From NCBI RefSeq assembly GCF_027944115.1, contig NZ_JAPJZI010000001.1, positions 1,178,001-1,242,000 on the forward strand: a stretch of 64,000 bases of DNA, written 5' to 3'. The notes under the pieces are model-generated. The model saw nothing but the letters and a program-made list of their open reading frames with translations, was not told the DNA's origin and did not search any database. Source of the stretch: Hoeflea prorocentri (GTDB lineage: Bacteria > Pseudomonadota > Alphaproteobacteria > Rhizobiales > Rhizobiaceae). Shown in pieces: positions 44,790 to 55,302 of this stretch. Within the stretch, counting starts at the first letter, position 1, and the number at the start of each line of letters is the position of its first letter. The position numbers and the translations under genes are program-made.

Positions 44790-44941
44790 CCTGGAAATAA
44801 GACAGTGCGGGTGCTGCCGGACTCTTTCGGGTGGACATCCAAAGGAGCCGTCAGGCACACTTGGGCTGGACCAAGCACTGCCGTTCACCATGCCAGATTG
44901 ACCGCTGGGGAAGACATGGTATCAGCAACGGAGCCAACAAC

Positions 44942-45559
44942 ATGCCGAATGATATTCCGAGCGTCATTGATCTGCGCAAGATGGACGATGCACGCAACTG
45001 GGCGAGCAAGGCCAACACGAGGCCCGGACGAGATGAAATTCTCGACCTTATTGCTGAAGAGACCCGAGCCCGCGCATCAAATTCATCGGTCATACTGGAG
45101 CTCGGGTCGGGACCGGGTTTTCTCGCCGAGCGTTTGTTGTCGCGAATAGACAATGTCAATTATGTCGCGCTCGATTTCTCACCGGCGATGCATGTGCTTG
45201 CGCGCGAGCGGCTAAGGCGTTTTGCTGGTCGGGTCACCTTTGTGGAGCGCAGTTTCAAGTCAGACCGCTGGACGGACGGGCTTGGTCCGTTTGACGTCGT
45301 CGTCACCAATCAGGCTGTGCATGAGTTGCGTCACAAAATGCACGCCACCGCATTGCACCGGCAGGTCCGTGCAATCCTGAAACCCGCCGGTTTTTACCTT
45401 GTTTCCGATCATTTCCATGGTGAGGGCGGTGCGCAGAACAAGGATCTTTATATGACCGTTACCGAACAGACCGCGTCTTTGCGGGATGCCGGGTTTTCCA
45501 GTGTTCAAAAAATAGCATCAGCGGGCAGTCTTGCACTCCATTGTGCCGAAAAAGGATGA
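44942..45559 (+). CDS. Class I SAM-dependent methyltransferase
   Basis: A 205-residue methyltransferase from the ATG at 44942 (after CGGAGCC); the frame is open upstream but with no RBS. The SAM-binding motif is VILELGSGPGFLAERLL near residue 45, followed by YVALDFSPAMHVLARERL with the acidic residue for the ribose, and FDVVVTNQAVHELRHK as motif IV. The substrate is unknown. It follows dusA by 150 bases and may or may not be co-transcribed with it. Confidence 0.8.
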   Translation: MPNDIPSVIDLRKMDDARNWASKANTRPGRDEILDLIAEETRARASNSSVILELGSGPGFLAERLLSRIDNVNYVALDFSPAMHVLARERLRRFAGRVTFVERSFKSDRWTDGLGPFDVVVTNQAVHELRHKMHATALHRQVRAILKPAGFYLVSDHFHGEGGAQNKDLYMTVTEQTASLRDAGFSSVQKIASAGSLALHCAEKG

Positions 45560-45660
45560 CGTCCACCGTTCGGCTTCGAGCGAAAACCTTTTCAAACAGG
45601 AAGCACTGCTTTGCGGGAAGGTATAGCGATTTGCCCGGATGACGGTGTAGAGCCGGATCC

Positions 45661-48393
45661 TCAGTGGCCGGGTTTGCCCGTCTTGCCGCGTGTCATCTGC
45701 CGGCGACGTTTTTCGCCGTCGTCTTCGTAGGAGCCTGCGCCGATCTTTCCACGCCTGATTGGCTTGGGCATGTCGGTGCCCGGGCCCATATCGTCGAGCG
45801 TCGGCTTCTGGAAATAGCCGTCGCGCTCACTGCGTGGTAATGGTCCGCGCGGTTTTGCCTTCTTCTCGCGCCGTGCTTTCGGGCTGGCGGCCATATCGTT
45901 TTCAAGCCGGGCGAGGGGATCGTCCATGACGGCAAGTTCGGTATCGCGAAGCCGCTTGATTTCATCGCGCAGGCGCGCGGCCTCCTCGAAGTCGAGATCG
46001 GCAGCGGCGTCGCGCATTTTCTTCTCCAGGTCCTCAAGATGGGCTGCGAGATTGTTGCCGATCATCTCGCCGGTTTCCTTGAAGCCGGAAATGTCGGCGC
46101 GGACGTGATCCTGTTCGTAAACGCTGTCCAGGATATCCGCGATCTGGGCTTTCACACTTTCAGGTGTGATACCGTGTTCCTTGTTCCACGCCATCTGCTT
46201 TTCGCGTCGCCGGTTGGTTTCGGTCATTGCCCGATCCATGGAGCCGGTCACATGGTCGGCGTAGAGAATGACCTTGCCGTCGACATTACGCGCCGCCCGG
46301 CCGATGGTCTGAACCAGCGAGGTTTCGGAGCGCAGGAAGCCTTCCTTGTCGGCATCTAGGATCGCGACAAGTCCGCATTCGGGGATATCGAGACCTTCTC
46401 GCAGGAGGTTTATGCCCACAAGTACATCGAAGGCGCCGAGCCGAAGGTCGCGGATGATTTCGATGCGTTCCAGCGTGTCGATGTCGGAGTGCATATAGCG
46501 CACGCGCACGCCCTGTTCGTGCAGATATTCGGTCAGGTCCTCAGCCATGCGCTTGGTCAGGACGGTGACGAGCGTTCGGTAGCCTTCCTGTGTTTTCAGT
46601 CGGATTTCGTCGAGAACGTCATCGACCTGGCTCTTGGCAGGTCGTACCTCGACGGGCGGATCGATCAGACCCGTGGGCCGGATGACCTGTTCGGCAAAAA
46701 CGCCGCCGGACTGTTCCAGCTCCCAGCCGCCAGGCGTGGCTGAAACAGCGACAGTTTGAGGCCGCATCGCATCCCATTCCTCGAACCGCAGTGGCCTGTT
46801 GTCCATACAGGATGGCAGGCGGAAGCCGTATTCGGCAAGGGTCGCCTTGCGGCGGAAGTCGCCGCGATACATGGCGCCGATCTGAGGCACCGTAACATGG
46901 CTTTCATCGAGGAAAATCAGAGCGTTATCCGGTATATACTCGAACAGTGTCGGCGGCGGTTCTCCGGGTGCGCGGCCGGTCAGATACCGCGAATAGTTCT
47001 CGATCCCCTGGCAGGAGCCGGTCGCCTCCAACATTTCCAGATCATAACGCGTGCGCTGTTCAAGCCGCTGGGCCTCAAGAAGCCTGCCGGCGCGTTCCAG
47101 TTCGGCGAGCCTGTGGACCAGTTCGCCACGAATGGATTTGATGGCCTGATTGAGCGTCGGACGGGGCGTCACATAGTGGGAATTGGCGTAGATCTTGACC
47201 GATTTGAGTTCGTCCGTCTTTTGCCCGGTCAGCGGGTCGAACTCTGTGATCGTATCGATCTCGTCCCCGAACAGAGAAATGCGCCAGGCACGGTCTTCAA
47301 GGTGGGCGGGGAAGATCTCAATCGTATCTCCGCGCACACGAAAGGAGCCGCGTACAAAGTTCATGTCGGAGCGACGGTATTGCTGGGCAACGAGGTCGGC
47401 AAGAAGCTGGCGCTGATCCAGGCGGTCACCGACCTGCATCTGGAAGGTCATGGCCGTATAGGTCTCGACCGAACCGATACCATAGATGCAGGAAACCGAT
47501 GCAACGATGATCGCATCGTCACGCTCCATCAGAGCACGGGTCGCCGAGTGGCGCATGCGGTCGATCTGCTCGTTGATCGACGATTCCTTCTCGATATAGG
47601 TGTCGGAGCGCGGAACATAGGCCTCCGGCTGATAGTAGTCGTAATAGGAGACGAAATATTCGACGGCGTTTTCCGGAAAGAAATTCTTGAACTCGCCATA
47701 GAGCTGGGCAGCGAGCGTCTTGTTCGGCGCCAGGATCAGGGCGGGACGCTGGGTTGTCTCGATCACCTTGGCCATGGTGAAGGTCTTGCCCGAGCCGGTG
47801 ACGCCGAGCAGCACCTGCGTACGGTCATCGTCGCCAAGCCCGGAGACGAGATCGGCGATTGCGGTCGGCTGGTCTCCGTTCGGCTCGAACTCCGTTTTCA
47901 TGCGGATTTCAATGCCGCCTTCGGATTTCTCCGGGCGTGCCGGTCGGTGGGGTACCCAGGCCTGACCGTCCTTGAACAGCGGATTTCCCGACTCAATCAG
48001 TTTTGACAGGGCTTCCACGGTTGCCGTGACGCCGGCGCTGCCGCCGGAGACGGCGCTGTCCTTGCCGCCGTTCGCGGTTTTGCGCTTCGGCTCTGCTTTC
48101 GATTGAAGGGCTTCGGCTTCCTCCAGCGAAATATCGAGACCGGCAACCGGGTTAAGGCCCGCGGCCGCACGGGTCTTCGGATCCTTGCTACCTCCGATGG
48201 ACGTGCCGCGTGCGGTTCTGCCGGCCGTCGTGTTGCGGTCCGTTTTCTTTTTGGGCTTCGGTGCTTTCTTGGCCTCACCGGCTATTTCCTCAGCCCATGT
48301 GGCGATATCACCCGAAAGCGGAGTGCCTTCGAGGGGCTTTTGGGGGCTCTCGCCGAAGCCGTCCGGCCGGGTCTTCCTATTTTTGGAGCTCAT
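45661..48393 (-). CDS. uvrB: UvrABC excision nuclease subunit UvrB (extended)
   Basis: A 910-residue UvrB, the damage-verifying helicase of nucleotide excision repair. After a ~190-residue charged N-terminal extension the core begins ([19 protein letters not shown]). Walker [17 protein letters not shown]. The beta-hairpin that probes DNA is in [17 protein letters not shown]. Late helicase motifs [13 protein letters not shown] and TIGRAARN follow, then the UVR motif ([15 protein letters not shown]) and a basic tail. E. coli UvrB has 673 residues; the extensions are usual in Rhizobiales. ATG 48393 is chosen as the family start; the frame stays open to 48522. Confidence 0.96.
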   Translation of the reverse strand: MSSKNRKTRPDGFGESPQKPLEGTPLSGDIATWAEEIAGEAKKAPKPKKKTDRNTTAGRTARGTSIGGSKDPKTRAAAGLNPVAGLDISLEEAEALQSKAEPKRKTANGGKDSAVSGGSAGVTATVEALSKLIESGNPLFKDGQAWVPHRPARPEKSEGGIEIRMKTEFEPNGDQPTAIADLVSGLGDDDRTQVLLGVTGSGKTFTMAKVIETTQRPALILAPNKTLAAQLYGEFKNFFPENAVEYFVSYYDYYQPEAYVPRSDTYIEKESSINEQIDRMRHSATRALMERDDAIIVASVSCIYGIGSVETYTAMTFQMQVGDRLDQRQLLADLVAQQYRRSDMNFVRGSFRVRGDTIEIFPAHLEDRAWRISLFGDEIDTITEFDPLTGQKTDELKSVKIYANSHYVTPRPTLNQAIKSIRGELVHRLAELERAGRLLEAQRLEQRTRYDLEMLEATGSCQGIENYSRYLTGRAPGEPPPTLFEYIPDNALIFLDESHVTVPQIGAMYRGDFRRKATLAEYGFRLPSCMDNRPLRFEEWDAMRPQTVAVSATPGGWELEQSGGVFAEQVIRPTGLIDPPVEVRPAKSQVDDVLDEIRLKTQEGYRTLVTVLTKRMAEDLTEYLHEQGVRVRYMHSDIDTLERIEIIRDLRLGAFDVLVGINLLREGLDIPECGLVAILDADKEGFLRSETSLVQTIGRAARNVDGKVILYADHVTGSMDRAMTETNRRREKQMAWNKEHGITPESVKAQIADILDSVYEQDHVRADISGFKETGEMIGNNLAAHLEDLEKKMRDAAADLDFEEAARLRDEIKRLRDTELAVMDDPLARLENDMAASPKARREKKAKPRGPLPRSERDGYFQKPTLDDMGPGTDMPKPIRRGKIGAGSYEDDGEKRRRQMTRGKTGKPGH

Positions 48394-48597
48394 GGAGCGA
48401 ATATGGCGACTGAATGTGAAAATGGAAAGGGCGGACCGCGCTGATTTCGCTCGCTCCTGACAGTGTTCTGTCAGGAGGATGCGTTTCGCTGACGGGGGAG
48501 GGCGATCACAGCCCATTTGCAATTGTGCCGTGCGTCAATAATGTGAGCCATCGGCAGATTCGGATGACCGATCGACTCAGTTGAATTGAGGTAGGGC

Positions 48598-49665
48598 ATG
48601 AACGCGGAAATCAAGACGCAATCAGCGGATGAAGCAGGTGCCCAAAGCACGAGTAGGCTCCGCGAGTTTCTGATTGTCGTTGGAGCATTGGCCATCGGCG
48701 GCGTCTTGCTGTTCGGCATCTATCTCTACTGGAATTTCGAGCGCGATCATCCCGCCACTGCCAATGCCTTTATCAATGCCAACTACATATGGGTGTCTCC
48801 GCAGATCGATGGCCAGGTCGCACAGGTCTTTGTCGAGGACAATCAGGCTGTAAAGGCCGGCGACAAGCTGTTTCAGCTCGACCCGAGCCTCTACCAGGCC
48901 CAACTCAAGGCCGCTGAAGCCAGTCTTGTGCTCGTTCACCAGGAAATCGAAGCAGGCAAGGCCAAGGTCGCAGCCGCCAAGGCACAAGTGGCTGAACAGC
49001 AAACAGCCGTCGATACGGCAAAGTCGCTGTCGGACAGCACCAAACCTCTGGTGCGTGATGGTGTTGAACCGGTCCTCAAGGGCATTGAGATTGAAAACAG
49101 CCTTGTGGCTGCAAGATCAAAGCTTGCAACGCTTCAGGCGGATTTGACCGTTGCAGAACGTGAGTACGGCACGCCGGAGGTCATACAGGCAAAAATTGAC
49201 AACGCCGAAGCGACATTGGCGGAGGCCCGACTCAATCTTGAGTGGACAAATATCGTTGCGCCTGCTGACGGATATGTCACAAATCTCACTTTGAGGCAGG
49301 GAGATGTCGTCAGTTCTGGCGACGATCTCTTCCCGTTTATTGAATCGCAGAAATGGTGGGTCGACGCCAATTTTAAAGAGACCAATGTCGAGCGAATACA
49401 GCCCGGTCAGCCGGTCAAGATTACTATCGACATGTATGGCGACAAGGAGTTTACCGGCGTCGTTGAGAGTATCGGTTTCAGCTCGGCTGCATCTTTCTCG
49501 TTATTGCCGGCGCAAAATACGACAGGCAACTGGGTGAAGGTGACGCAGCGCATCCCTGTCCGCATTGCCCTTGACACGATTGACCCTGCCTATCCTTACC
49601 GCATCGGGACCAGTGTGTCGGTTGAGGTCAATACCGATCCGCCGACTGGTGCATCCGGCCAGTAG
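48598..49665 (+). CDS. emrA: HlyD/EmrA-family membrane fusion protein
   Basis: A 355-residue periplasmic adaptor of a tripartite multidrug efflux pump. One membrane span is near residues 22-45 (LIVVGALAIGGVLLFGIYLY). Then follow the lipoyl-like half QIDGQVAQVFVEDNQAVKAG, a coiled-coil hairpin (residues ~95-190, many Ala, Lys and Gln) and the second lipoyl half TNIVAPADGYVTNLTLRQGD. The ATG is preceded by GAGGTAGG. It is followed after 18 bases by its MFS partner. Confidence 0.9.
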   Translation: MNAEIKTQSADEAGAQSTSRLREFLIVVGALAIGGVLLFGIYLYWNFERDHPATANAFINANYIWVSPQIDGQVAQVFVEDNQAVKAGDKLFQLDPSLYQAQLKAAEASLVLVHQEIEAGKAKVAAAKAQVAEQQTAVDTAKSLSDSTKPLVRDGVEPVLKGIEIENSLVAARSKLATLQADLTVAEREYGTPEVIQAKIDNAEATLAEARLNLEWTNIVAPADGYVTNLTLRQGDVVSSGDDLFPFIESQKWWVDANFKETNVERIQPGQPVKITIDMYGDKEFTGVVESIGFSSAASFSLLPAQNTTGNWVKVTQRIPVRIALDTIDPAYPYRIGTSVSVEVNTDPPTGASGQ

Positions 49666-49683
49666 AAGGCGGCGGCTTTGCCC

Positions 49684-51285
49684 ATGTCCGAAGAACCGGC
49701 ACATCAGATCAAACCGCTGCCGCCCGGTTTTCAGCGCAACATGATTATCGTCACGACGCTGTTCATCTCTTTGATGGCGTCCATTGATCTGACAATTGTG
49801 ACCGTAGCGCTGCCCTATATGGCCGGAAATCTGAATGCGACGTCGGATGAGGTGACGTGGGTTATCACCATGTTTGCCGTCGGGCAGGCGATCGTTATCG
49901 GGATTACCGGGCACCTTTCGCGCGTTTTGGGACGCAGGGTTCTGATCCAGGTGGCCGTTGTCGGCTTTGTCGCATCATCCGTGGCCTGCGGCCTTTCGCA
50001 GGATCTGGATATGATCGTGGCCTTTCGTTTTATACAGGGCCTGTTTTCCGGCCCGCTCATACCCCTGTCGCAAGCCATGCTGATCGATGCGGTCGAGGAA
50101 GAGGAGCGAGCCAAGATCCTGGCTTTCTGGGTTGTCGGGGTCATGGGGGGGCCTGCGCTCGGCCCGATGCTTGGCGGCTATCTGGCGCAGGATCTCGATT
50201 GGCGCTGGAATTTCTGGGTAAATGTCCCGGTCGGCGCGGTCGCGCTGATCCTGATCCTGACATTTGTGAGACGAACACCGCATATCGCCATGAGGACGGA
50301 CTGGCTTGGTCTCGGCTTCCTCATTGCCATGCTTTCATCGCTTCAGATCGCTCTCAACCAGGGCGACAAGCTCGATTGGTTCGGATCGCAGACGATCGTG
50401 TATCTTTTATTGATTTCCTTTGTCGCCGCACTGGTTGTTGCCGGACGGGGCATCCATCTGGGCAAGCGGCATATTATCAATATCGGGCTCTTTGCCGATC
50501 TCAATTTCACCCTGTGTTGCCTGGTGGTGACGGCGATGGGCAGCACTTTCCTTGCGATCATGATCATTGCGCCACAGCTCTTTGTGGATGGTCTTGGATG
50601 GCAGGCCTCAACAGCAGGCCTGGTGATCGGCTGCTACGGTCTGGGTGGCGTGACGGGCAGTTTCATCGCCGGCAGGCTGCAATCATTCCTGTCGTTCAGG
50701 ATCAGCTACATCATGGCCTGTCTGATCATGGGGTCCGGCTGGTATTGGTTCAGCCGCCTGGATGGAAATCTCGGCCCATGGCAGGCAGTACCGCCCGGCG
50801 TGATGATCGTGTTCGGCATGATGCTGGTATTTCCCATTCTGGCCGCCCGCGCCTTTGCAAATCTCCCGCCCGACCAACGGGACGAAGGGGCCGGGCTTTT
50901 CAATCTGACAAAGACATTAGGCTTTTCGTTCGGCACCACGGCCGTCGGAACGCTCATCTACAACGGCAACCTGGCGAATTGGACGCGTTATGCCGGTGAT
51001 ATCGATCCTGCAAGTCCGGCGCTCAACCAGTATCTCGACGCGCTTGATGGCGTGTCCTACGACACGCAAATGGCCTATGTCGCCGATCTCTTGTCAAGCC
51101 AGACCCAGCTCCTGACCATATTCCAGATTGCCGAGCACCTGTCTTTCATGACATTCGGTCTCGCGCTGCTTGCCGTGTTCTTTGGCGATTCGGCGAAACG
51201 GAAGGGCGGCAGCTATGCCGGTTGGCTTGATGTCAGGCCATTCGGGCGCTTTTTCAAGGCGGCCGGATATTCGGGCTCGCAATAA
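49684..51285 (+). CDS. emrB: DHA2-family MFS drug exporter (EmrB/QacA type)
   Basis: A 533-residue inner-membrane transporter with about 14 spans. The motif-A-like part is GHLSRVLGRRVLIQ, and the DHA2 motif C-like glycine/proline-rich part is VVGVMGGPALGPMLGGYL near residue 145. The start at ATG 49684 is chosen over a TTG two codons earlier. It works with the fusion protein just upstream and an outer-membrane channel encoded elsewhere. The substrate is not evident. No adjacent regulator. Confidence 0.92.
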   Translation: MSEEPAHQIKPLPPGFQRNMIIVTTLFISLMASIDLTIVTVALPYMAGNLNATSDEVTWVITMFAVGQAIVIGITGHLSRVLGRRVLIQVAVVGFVASSVACGLSQDLDMIVAFRFIQGLFSGPLIPLSQAMLIDAVEEEERAKILAFWVVGVMGGPALGPMLGGYLAQDLDWRWNFWVNVPVGAVALILILTFVRRTPHIAMRTDWLGLGFLIAMLSSLQIALNQGDKLDWFGSQTIVYLLLISFVAALVVAGRGIHLGKRHIINIGLFADLNFTLCCLVVTAMGSTFLAIMIIAPQLFVDGLGWQASTAGLVIGCYGLGGVTGSFIAGRLQSFLSFRISYIMACLIMGSGWYWFSRLDGNLGPWQAVPPGVMIVFGMMLVFPILAARAFANLPPDQRDEGAGLFNLTKTLGFSFGTTAVGTLIYNGNLANWTRYAGDIDPASPALNQYLDALDGVSYDTQMAYVADLLSSQTQLLTIFQIAEHLSFMTFGLALLAVFFGDSAKRKGGSYAGWLDVRPFGRFFKAAGYSGSQ

Positions 51286-51311
51286 AGGGACCGGACAGAC
51301 CTTGCGATCAG

Positions 51312-51701
51312 TCAGGTGTTGATCGGTGTCGGCTTTCCGTTTTCGTCAAGCGCGACCATGATGAAATGCCCGTCGATCACCTTTTCCCTGACCGGTTTGA
51401 GATAGCGTTGCGCCCAGGCCTCGACCTTGAGAGTCATGGACGTGCGACCGGTGCTTTCAATACTCGTATAGACGCAAAGCGTGTCACCGATATGCATTGG
51501 TTTTTCGAACACCATTTCGTTGACGGCGGCTGTTACGACCCGTCCTCCTGCATGTTCGGCGGCGCGAATGCCGCAGGCCAGATCCATCTGCGCCATGACC
51601 CAGCCGCCAAATATATCCCCTGCCGCATTGGCATCGCCCGGCATTGCCAATGTGCGGAGCGTGAGATCACCTGTTGGCATTTCTGTTTCAGTCGATGTCA
51701 T
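51312..51701 (-). CDS. Acyl-CoA thioesterase, YciA-like hotdog protein
   Basis: A 129-residue hotdog-fold thioesterase. The ATG at 51701 follows GGAGGCGACC. The YciA/BFIT-type core is DANAAGDIFGGWVMAQMDLA near residue 22, where the Asn, Asp and Gly positions form the active site, then VVTAAVNEMVFEKPMHIGD. It should hydrolyse acyl-CoA with broad chain length. It converges on the efflux operon with 26 bases between them. Confidence 0.88.
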   Translation of the reverse strand: MTSTETEMPTGDLTLRTLAMPGDANAAGDIFGGWVMAQMDLACGIRAAEHAGGRVVTAAVNEMVFEKPMHIGDTLCVYTSIESTGRTSMTLKVEAWAQRYLKPVREKVIDGHFIMVALDENGKPTPINT

Positions 51702-51777
51702 GGTCGCCTCCGATCCTGGTCGAAGGGACTGATACCGGCTTTGCGACGCAATGCAACTGCAGAAAGGTTCGTCTGTT

Positions 51778-52074
51778 CTAACGGTCTCCGAACCGCTTGC
51801 AGATTTTGACCCGGCAGGAAGGGTTATCGCGTGTCGGAACCGTTGCCAGATTGGCAATCGAGCGGGAACTGCAAAAGGTGCTTCCCGAGACGTAACGGTT
51901 GTAGATCGGAAGAGACGGGTTGCTTTTTGAATTGTATCGCAACTGCGCAACACCATCGCGTTTGAGGATGGATTGCACCTGGCTGCAGGTCATATTGCCG
52001 ATGTCGTAAGTCTGGACTGCTCCGGCGGGCGCGGCAACAAGCAGGATTGTCAGGGAAAGGGCAAGACGCTTCAA
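51778..52074 (-). CDS. Small secreted Cys-containing protein, family member 1
   Basis: A 98-residue protein starting with TTG at 52074, 4 bases after GGGAGAATGAC; an upstream ATG adds nine residues that the paralogues lack. A signal peptide (KRLALSLTILLVAAPAGA) leads into a mature part with four Cys: MTCSQVQ, STFCSS, PSCRV and KICKR. Two paralogues lie at 59557 and 60001, sharing the pattern YxIxxMxCxxxQ, RDGxAxLR, NPxLPxYxRYV and C-x-V-x-x-C. Two disulfides are likely in the periplasm. Function unknown. Confidence 0.7.
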   Translation of the reverse strand: MKRLALSLTILLVAAPAGAVQTYDIGNMTCSQVQSILKRDGVAQLRYNSKSNPSLPIYNRYVSGSTFCSSRSIANLATVPTRDNPSCRVKICKRFGDR

Positions 52075-52314
52075 GTCATTCTCCCGTGTGTGTTTGTTCA
52101 ATTCCCGGCGAAAGCCCCGGAATGATCATCGAGGGCCTTCGAAGGTTTTCGGCCATGGTGGACCGATATAATGCAGACCCCTCAATTATGCCAACATCAG
52201 CCAGCCGATGTCCGCGTTTTATGACGATCATGCCAAAAACACCGGCATAATGTGGTATTGCTTCATGGGGTCTATCCGTAGATGCCTTTCCACGCAGCTT
52301 CGGAGTAAATTTGA

Positions 52315-52545
52315 TTATCTGCCCTTCGTCGCACAGCACGCGGCTGTGAGCATTTCGCGGAGTTCTTCGATACCTTCGTCGATCAGGGCCGTAATATAGG
52401 TTTCGGGACCCGTTTGGAGGCTGACGATATTGCCGTAGGTGGGATTGTCGTCGTTGCTGATGATGACCTCTACTATTCTCAACTCCTCTCCCAGCAGGCT
52501 GGCAACGTGGGCGATGGAGCAAATATAAGTTGTTCTCGCGATCAT
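52315..52545 (-). CDS. Small hypothetical protein overlapping an IS66 remnant
   Basis: A 76-residue frame whose ATG overlaps the stop of the IS66 transposase remnant (ATGA). It is predicted to be mixed alpha/beta (VASLLGEELRIVEVIISNDD, then ALIDEGIEELREML). No family recognised and no clear RBS. It may be a host gene fortuitously joined to the IS end, or non-coding. Confidence 0.4.
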   Translation of the reverse strand: MIARTTYICSIAHVASLLGEELRIVEVIISNDDNPTYGNIVSLQTGPETYITALIDEGIEELREMLTAACCATKGR

Positions 52546-52682
52546 GCGGCTTCGCCCGTCAGCCGGGCTTTGGGCTCCCAACGCCACGGCAACATTTCGT
52601 TGAGCCTGTTGGTCTTATGATCATGGATGCGGTCGAGGATCTCTGCGAGGTAAGCTTGCGGATCGAGCCGTTCACTTTGGCG
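52542..52682 (-). pseudogene. IS66-family transposase remnant (C-terminus)
   Basis: On the minus strand this encodes the last ~46 residues of an IS66 TnpC: LDPQAYLAEILDRIHDHK, then NRLNEMLPWRWEPKARL and a stop. The LPWxWxP ending is diagnostic. The rest of the transposase and both IS ends are missing. Confidence 0.8.
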
Positions 52683-52857
52683 GTCTCCTCTGACTTGCGA
52701 CTTTTGAGTGATAACAGCCTGACCCTAAGGAACGTATGCGTCCGGTTTGGCGTAGGCGGTGCGCCGGTCACAGTTAGCGACGGTCCATGACCTGGGCATC
52801 ATCGGAACCACGAAAGCTTGCAATCAGGCAAGCTATGGTCGGTGTATCATCCGATCA

Positions 52858-52989
52858 GACAGGTTTCGGTGCTGCATCTGGTATAAAGTCTGTGCCATCA
52901 ACCCAAATTCGATGACGAATGAACACAATGCGACCAGCGGGGGAGGCCATCGCGATTTTGCGACCGCGGCGTTGCGCAAGCTGGGCACC
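52858..52989 (-). pseudogene. Possible IS110-like transposase remnant (C-terminus)
   Basis: The minus strand encodes AQLAQRRGRKIAMASPAGRI followed by WVDGTDFIPD and a stop. The RRGxKIAxxxxARxx...WxDGxxF pattern recalls the end of IS110/IS116-type transposases. Only ~44 residues remain. The family is assigned by eye with limited certainty. Confidence 0.4.
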
Positions 52990-53026
52990 TAGATTATCGC
53001 TTTTACTGCGTGCTACAGGACATTTT

Positions 53027-54067
53027 ATGTTTAAGTTATTGCCCGATACATTGAAGTATTTTGAGGAACACCGCTCAGAACGGCTTGGTGGAAATAATCC
53101 AGTAACCTTGATGACTGAGAGAGATTTTGAACGCATTGAGCGTGCATGGGGATATTCCCTGCCTGAAGATTACAAACATTTCATGTCGACCTATGGCGGC
53201 ACATCATTCCCCTGCGACGGGCAGAGTCAAACATCCTATACGTATCAAGAAGGTGACATTCAGCAGCATTTCGAATGCCAGTTAGCCGGTATCATGGCTA
53301 CAGATGTGCTTTTGACCATCCGCCATCACATGATCGACGACCCGGACAATGAAGCTGAGCAGCCTTTTTTCCCAACCAATATGCTGCCCTTCGGTGCCGA
53401 TCCGGGAACCAATCTGTTTTTGCTTGAACTGGGCACTGATACGCCGAATGTTTGGTTCTGGGAGGATCAGTATGATGCCTGGGGCGAAGGGGAAAACACA
53501 CGTTTGGGGTCTGTAGCCTCCAGTTTCACGGACTTTATCAATGGTTTGGCAGGTGGCGATGCTGTTGAGAACGAAGACATCGATGTGTACACCTTCTGGA
53601 AATCAAAACAGGATATCCAGAAAGCTTGTTCCGAAGATTTTTCCTGGATGGAAGAAGTGTGGGGTGGAAAGATACCACAAGACTACCGGAAGCTGGTGGA
53701 AGCTTTTGGCTACCCTTATCTGAACGATGGAGAGGTACCACGCTGGCTGACATATAAATTTGAGGACCCGGACAGGATTGTAGATGTTTGCCAAGGGTCT
53801 TTTGATCATTTCCTGACGCCTGAGCAAATGAAAAAGGATCGTAGCTGGTTGACGGATTCGGCAGAAGGTAGCTTGATACCGCCTGGCTATATGGCCTTTG
53901 CTGTCGGCGGTGGATTTGTGTACTTTTTGCTGAAGCTGGGTGTGGTCTCTTCATCTGTCTATGTGTGGGAGGAAAGTGATGATCCCTGGGACACAAACGA
54001 CAACACGAGAATAGGTCTGGCCGCCAATTCTCTTGATGAATTTTTTGCCCAGCTAGTAAGGGCCTAG
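53027..54067 (+). CDS. Double SUKH (SMI1/KNR4) domain protein, immunity-like
   Basis: A 346-residue protein from ATG 53027 made of two SUKH-like domains. The first has FERIERAWGYSLPEDYKHFM near residue 30-50; the second has FSWMEEVWGGKIPQDYRKLV near residue 205. Each is followed by a region with FWEDxYDxWxxxENTRLG / VWEESDDPWDTNDNTRIG, which shows an internal duplication. SUKH proteins are common as immunity proteins to polymorphic toxins. No toxin gene is adjacent. The gene is more AT-rich than its surroundings. Confidence 0.75.
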   Translation: MFKLLPDTLKYFEEHRSERLGGNNPVTLMTERDFERIERAWGYSLPEDYKHFMSTYGGTSFPCDGQSQTSYTYQEGDIQQHFECQLAGIMATDVLLTIRHHMIDDPDNEAEQPFFPTNMLPFGADPGTNLFLLELGTDTPNVWFWEDQYDAWGEGENTRLGSVASSFTDFINGLAGGDAVENEDIDVYTFWKSKQDIQKACSEDFSWMEEVWGGKIPQDYRKLVEAFGYPYLNDGEVPRWLTYKFEDPDRIVDVCQGSFDHFLTPEQMKKDRSWLTDSAEGSLIPPGYMAFAVGGGFVYFLLKLGVVSSSVYVWEESDDPWDTNDNTRIGLAANSLDEFFAQLVRA

Positions 54068-54138
54068 CGGTGTGATCAACTTACCCAAACAAACGCAAGA
54101 AATGTCTGTTTGAGCGTAAAGGCATATAACGCAATGCC

Positions 54139-55302
54139 ATGATTTCTACTCCTTTTATTGACACATACGACGATAATAGACTGGGGCAAATAGTCGTCAT
54201 TTTGTCGCTGGAGTGCATTTGGGATCTGATGCCACTGATAGGATTGGATTTGGACAATCCAGAAAGCCTCAGGTCGGTCTGTGTCCGAGCGACTGAGAGC
54301 GCACCACATGCGGTTTATGATGCAGACGAGGTCTTAGGGTGGGTCCGTTGGTATCATCTTGTCGCGCAGGCTCTAAGGCAAAGCGACTTCTCGGAACTGA
54401 GTGATGCCGATCTGATGCGATTTTACGATTGGCTGGAAAACGGAATGACAGGTGGTCCGCATGAGTTTCCTCATCGAAATTTTTGGGAAGACGCTTGCCG
54501 TTGGGTGCATTACAGCGATGAGTTCTCCGAACTGGTTGATGACACAGAACAAAAGGTCATCACGGATTTCTCACTTGCTGTTTTCAATGGCTTTCATGAC
54601 CAAGCTTATAATAAAGCCTTGAAGGAAATGGCGCTTGAGCCTGATAGCTACTTTGACACTTGGCAGAAAACCAAGTTCCACATCGATGTGGTCCCGGGCG
54701 TAATGATGTGCGAGCCAATGACTACCCTTAATTTTATGCGACATGCTCATGTGCTGCGTGACCTCTCGGAAGCCTACATGACCAAGGATGAAGATCGTCA
54801 GATTCTGGAGCGTTTTGTTATCCTCTACGCTGAACAGAAAGAAACATCGAAGTATTTTAAAGACTATGTTACTGATTTTGATTCATTCCGAATGGAAAAT
54901 TTGTGGTCAAGCCGCTTTAAAGAATCCGCAGGACCAGAAGTGAAAACACACTACAGTGTTTCCCGTTACGTCAATGACATTCAAGCGGTGACATTGTCTT
55001 TTCAAAAGGCTTTCGGAACAGCCAGCGGTGCAGAGTTTTTGGGAATAGATGGCGGCGTTGGTTCTCACAAACGTTTTTCCGAGAACTGGCGAAGGAACGG
55101 ATTGAAGAATACCAAGTTACAAAAACAGGTAGTTAAAATGGCATCTCAAGGCCAGTTACACCCGCTACAGGGCTTACGCATCTCACGTCTGATTAATGAC
55201 CCCGACGAAGATATGGACTTTGAGGACATTGAGGCGCTTGTCGATAATGTGTTGAAACTTCGGTGGCCCGAATTTGAAGAAACATGGATAAGGTGCACGT
55301 AG
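54139..55302 (+). CDS. Hypothetical protein (387 aa) in the immunity-like cluster
   Basis: A 387-residue soluble protein, rich in aromatic and acidic residues, without signal peptide or recognised motif. The N-terminal part (GQIVVILSLECIWDLMPLIG) looks helical. The C-terminal part is charged. It is 71 bases after the SUKH gene in the same direction, and overlaps the next gene, so these form one operon of foreign-looking genes. Probably an immunity or toxin-associated protein, on context alone. Confidence 0.55.
   Translation: MISTPFIDTYDDNRLGQIVVILSLECIWDLMPLIGLDLDNPESLRSVCVRATESAPHAVYDADEVLGWVRWYHLVAQALRQSDFSELSDADLMRFYDWLENGMTGGPHEFPHRNFWEDACRWVHYSDEFSELVDDTEQKVITDFSLAVFNGFHDQAYNKALKEMALEPDSYFDTWQKTKFHIDVVPGVMMCEPMTTLNFMRHAHVLRDLSEAYMTKDEDRQILERFVILYAEQKETSKYFKDYVTDFDSFRMENLWSSRFKESAGPEVKTHYSVSRYVNDIQAVTLSFQKAFGTASGAEFLGIDGGVGSHKRFSENWRRNGLKNTKLQKQVVKMASQGQLHPLQGLRISRLINDPDEDMDFEDIEALVDNVLKLRWPEFEETWIRCT

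Noticed and set aside
46756-48006. A 416-codon open frame on the plus strand inside uvrB
   Set aside because: Antisense to well-conserved UvrB motifs; composition (many Arg, His, Gly) is that of a shadow frame.
49857-50999. A 380-codon frame overlapping the EmrB gene
   Set aside because: Same strand, different frame; the DHA2 transporter is unmistakable and the alternative is Arg/Gly-rich with no membrane spans.
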